Below the pieces are notes generated by a model that saw only the letters and a program-made list of their open reading frames with translations, had not been told where the DNA came from and searched no databases. Below are positions 63,201 to 64,000 of a DNA stretch of 64,000 nucleotides, in pieces. Each line of letters opens with the position of its first letter. Positions within the stretch are counted from its first letter, which is position 1. Source of the stretch: Nautilus pompilius (lineage: Eukaryota; Mollusca; Cephalopoda; Nautilida; Nautilidae); contig JACATO010001102.1 of the NCBI GenBank assembly GCA_018389105.1, positions 1-64,000 of the forward strand, written 5' to 3'. Both the position numbers and the translations under genes were made by a program.

Positions 63201-64000
63201 TTTGTTGGCAGAGAAACAGTAACATGGGAAATAATTCAATTGTGTATCTTTGGATATCACTTGCTTCCACAATTTTGATAACGCCTGTAAATTCTAAAAA
63301 TTCTTGCCAAAGGAAAGAAATAGTGCAAGCACAATGCACCTGTCTTCTTGCAATGATGTGATAAAAAGAAGATAAAATCAATATCTTTAGCAAAAGGATT
63401 GCCTAATTGTGAACTGACCTGAATTCTTTAATCTCAACAGCAGGTAGAACACTGAAGGTAGGAAATGAATGAAGATTTACAGCATTCAAGTTGTATGCCT
63501 CGCTTTAATGTACAGCCTCAGTTTGGGATTACCAGCAACGGGAAGCCAATAGAAAGAGATATGTCTAGAGTGGCAATAACTTAGAATAGAGACAAAGACA
63601 GAATGAGATTGTCAAAAGCCTTCAGAAAGAAAACTAAATCAAGAGAATGTACACGAGCTAACTTGGACCCGCTTCCAAGGTGATAATTACAGGTTGGCTA
63701 AGATTTCAGCACAGCCACTTAGGCTGGCATCCATTTAGCTGACTTCCTACAGGAAATCAAAGGAAATTAAATGCAGCGGCATCTAGAGATTCATAGTTAA
63801 CAAATTAAAGTTTTCTAGGAAGGCACACCTGAAAACAATCCAAGCATGCACAAAGGCAACCAAGTGAGGAAAAGGAAAGTTTTTCCAGACTAAACCTAAC
63901 CACCTGAAAGTGACAAATTTCAGCAAAGCTTAAATGCAAATAGAAACAAAACACTTGAGAGCAAACCGAGAAATTTTTTCATCATCTTCCTGGAAATATC
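60300..64000. other. unassigned sequence to the right edge
   Basis: AT-rich from about 62.8 kb, moderate composition before. No long open frame, tRNA-like structure or recognisable transposon on either strand. It may be intergenic or part of an intron of a gene beyond the edge. Confidence 0.35.

Overview
The window is eukaryotic nuclear DNA. It is AT-rich and intron-rich, with abundant microsatellites and decayed DNA transposons. It holds one confidently identified protein-coding gene: an orthologue of PPM1G (PP2C gamma), a metal-dependent Ser/Thr protein phosphatase, on the + strand in ten coding exons between 5144 and 35978. Joining the exons at GT/AG sites gives 1,812 nt of uninterrupted frame (603 residues plus stop), with every junction phase consistent. 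The mix of Tigger/pogo, mariner, Tc1 and hAT remnants with tRNA-type SINEs fits an invertebrate animal genome. A lophotrochozoan such as a mollusc is my guess, not something the sequence proves.

Layout. 1-655 is a degenerate minisatellite built on (GA)n and a TGATGTCAGTAC-like core. 656-3400 is AT-rich and carries a 688-bp non-autonomous hAT element at 2226-2913 with perfect 8-bp target-site duplications. 3400-5143 is the GC-rich, G-tract-rich upstream region of PPM1G, including four separate G-run clusters and a short telomere-like GGGTTA tract. 5144-35978 is PPM1G. Its introns hold a three-unit tandem repeat (intron 1), a Tigger pseudogene (intron 1), a mariner pseudogene (intron 2), a Tigger-type MITE and a Tc1 fragment (intron 4), a second Tc1-like fragment and a Tigger fragment (intron 5), and a diverged repeat pair (introns 4 and 6) that flanks exons 5 and 6. 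35979 to about 36455 is the probable 3' UTR. 38610-42600 is an almost exact 2.0-kb direct tandem duplication. 43.3-47.4 kb contains a SINE and a probable decayed hAT element. 50.0-54.0 kb is CpG-rich, with no coding region I can recognise. 53979-57694 is a decayed hAT (DUF4371/ZMYM1-like) transposase gene that still shows several splice-like junctions. 57.7-64 kb holds a SINE, a two-unit tandem repeat and otherwise unassigned sequence.

No prokaryotic features, CRISPR arrays, viral genes or complete new gene systems were recognised. The most noteworthy points are the PPM1G acidic cassette (exons 5-6, phase 0 at both ends, flanked by directly oriented repeats), the G-tract cluster upstream of PPM1G, the near-identical 2-kb duplication, and the intron-bearing hAT relic.
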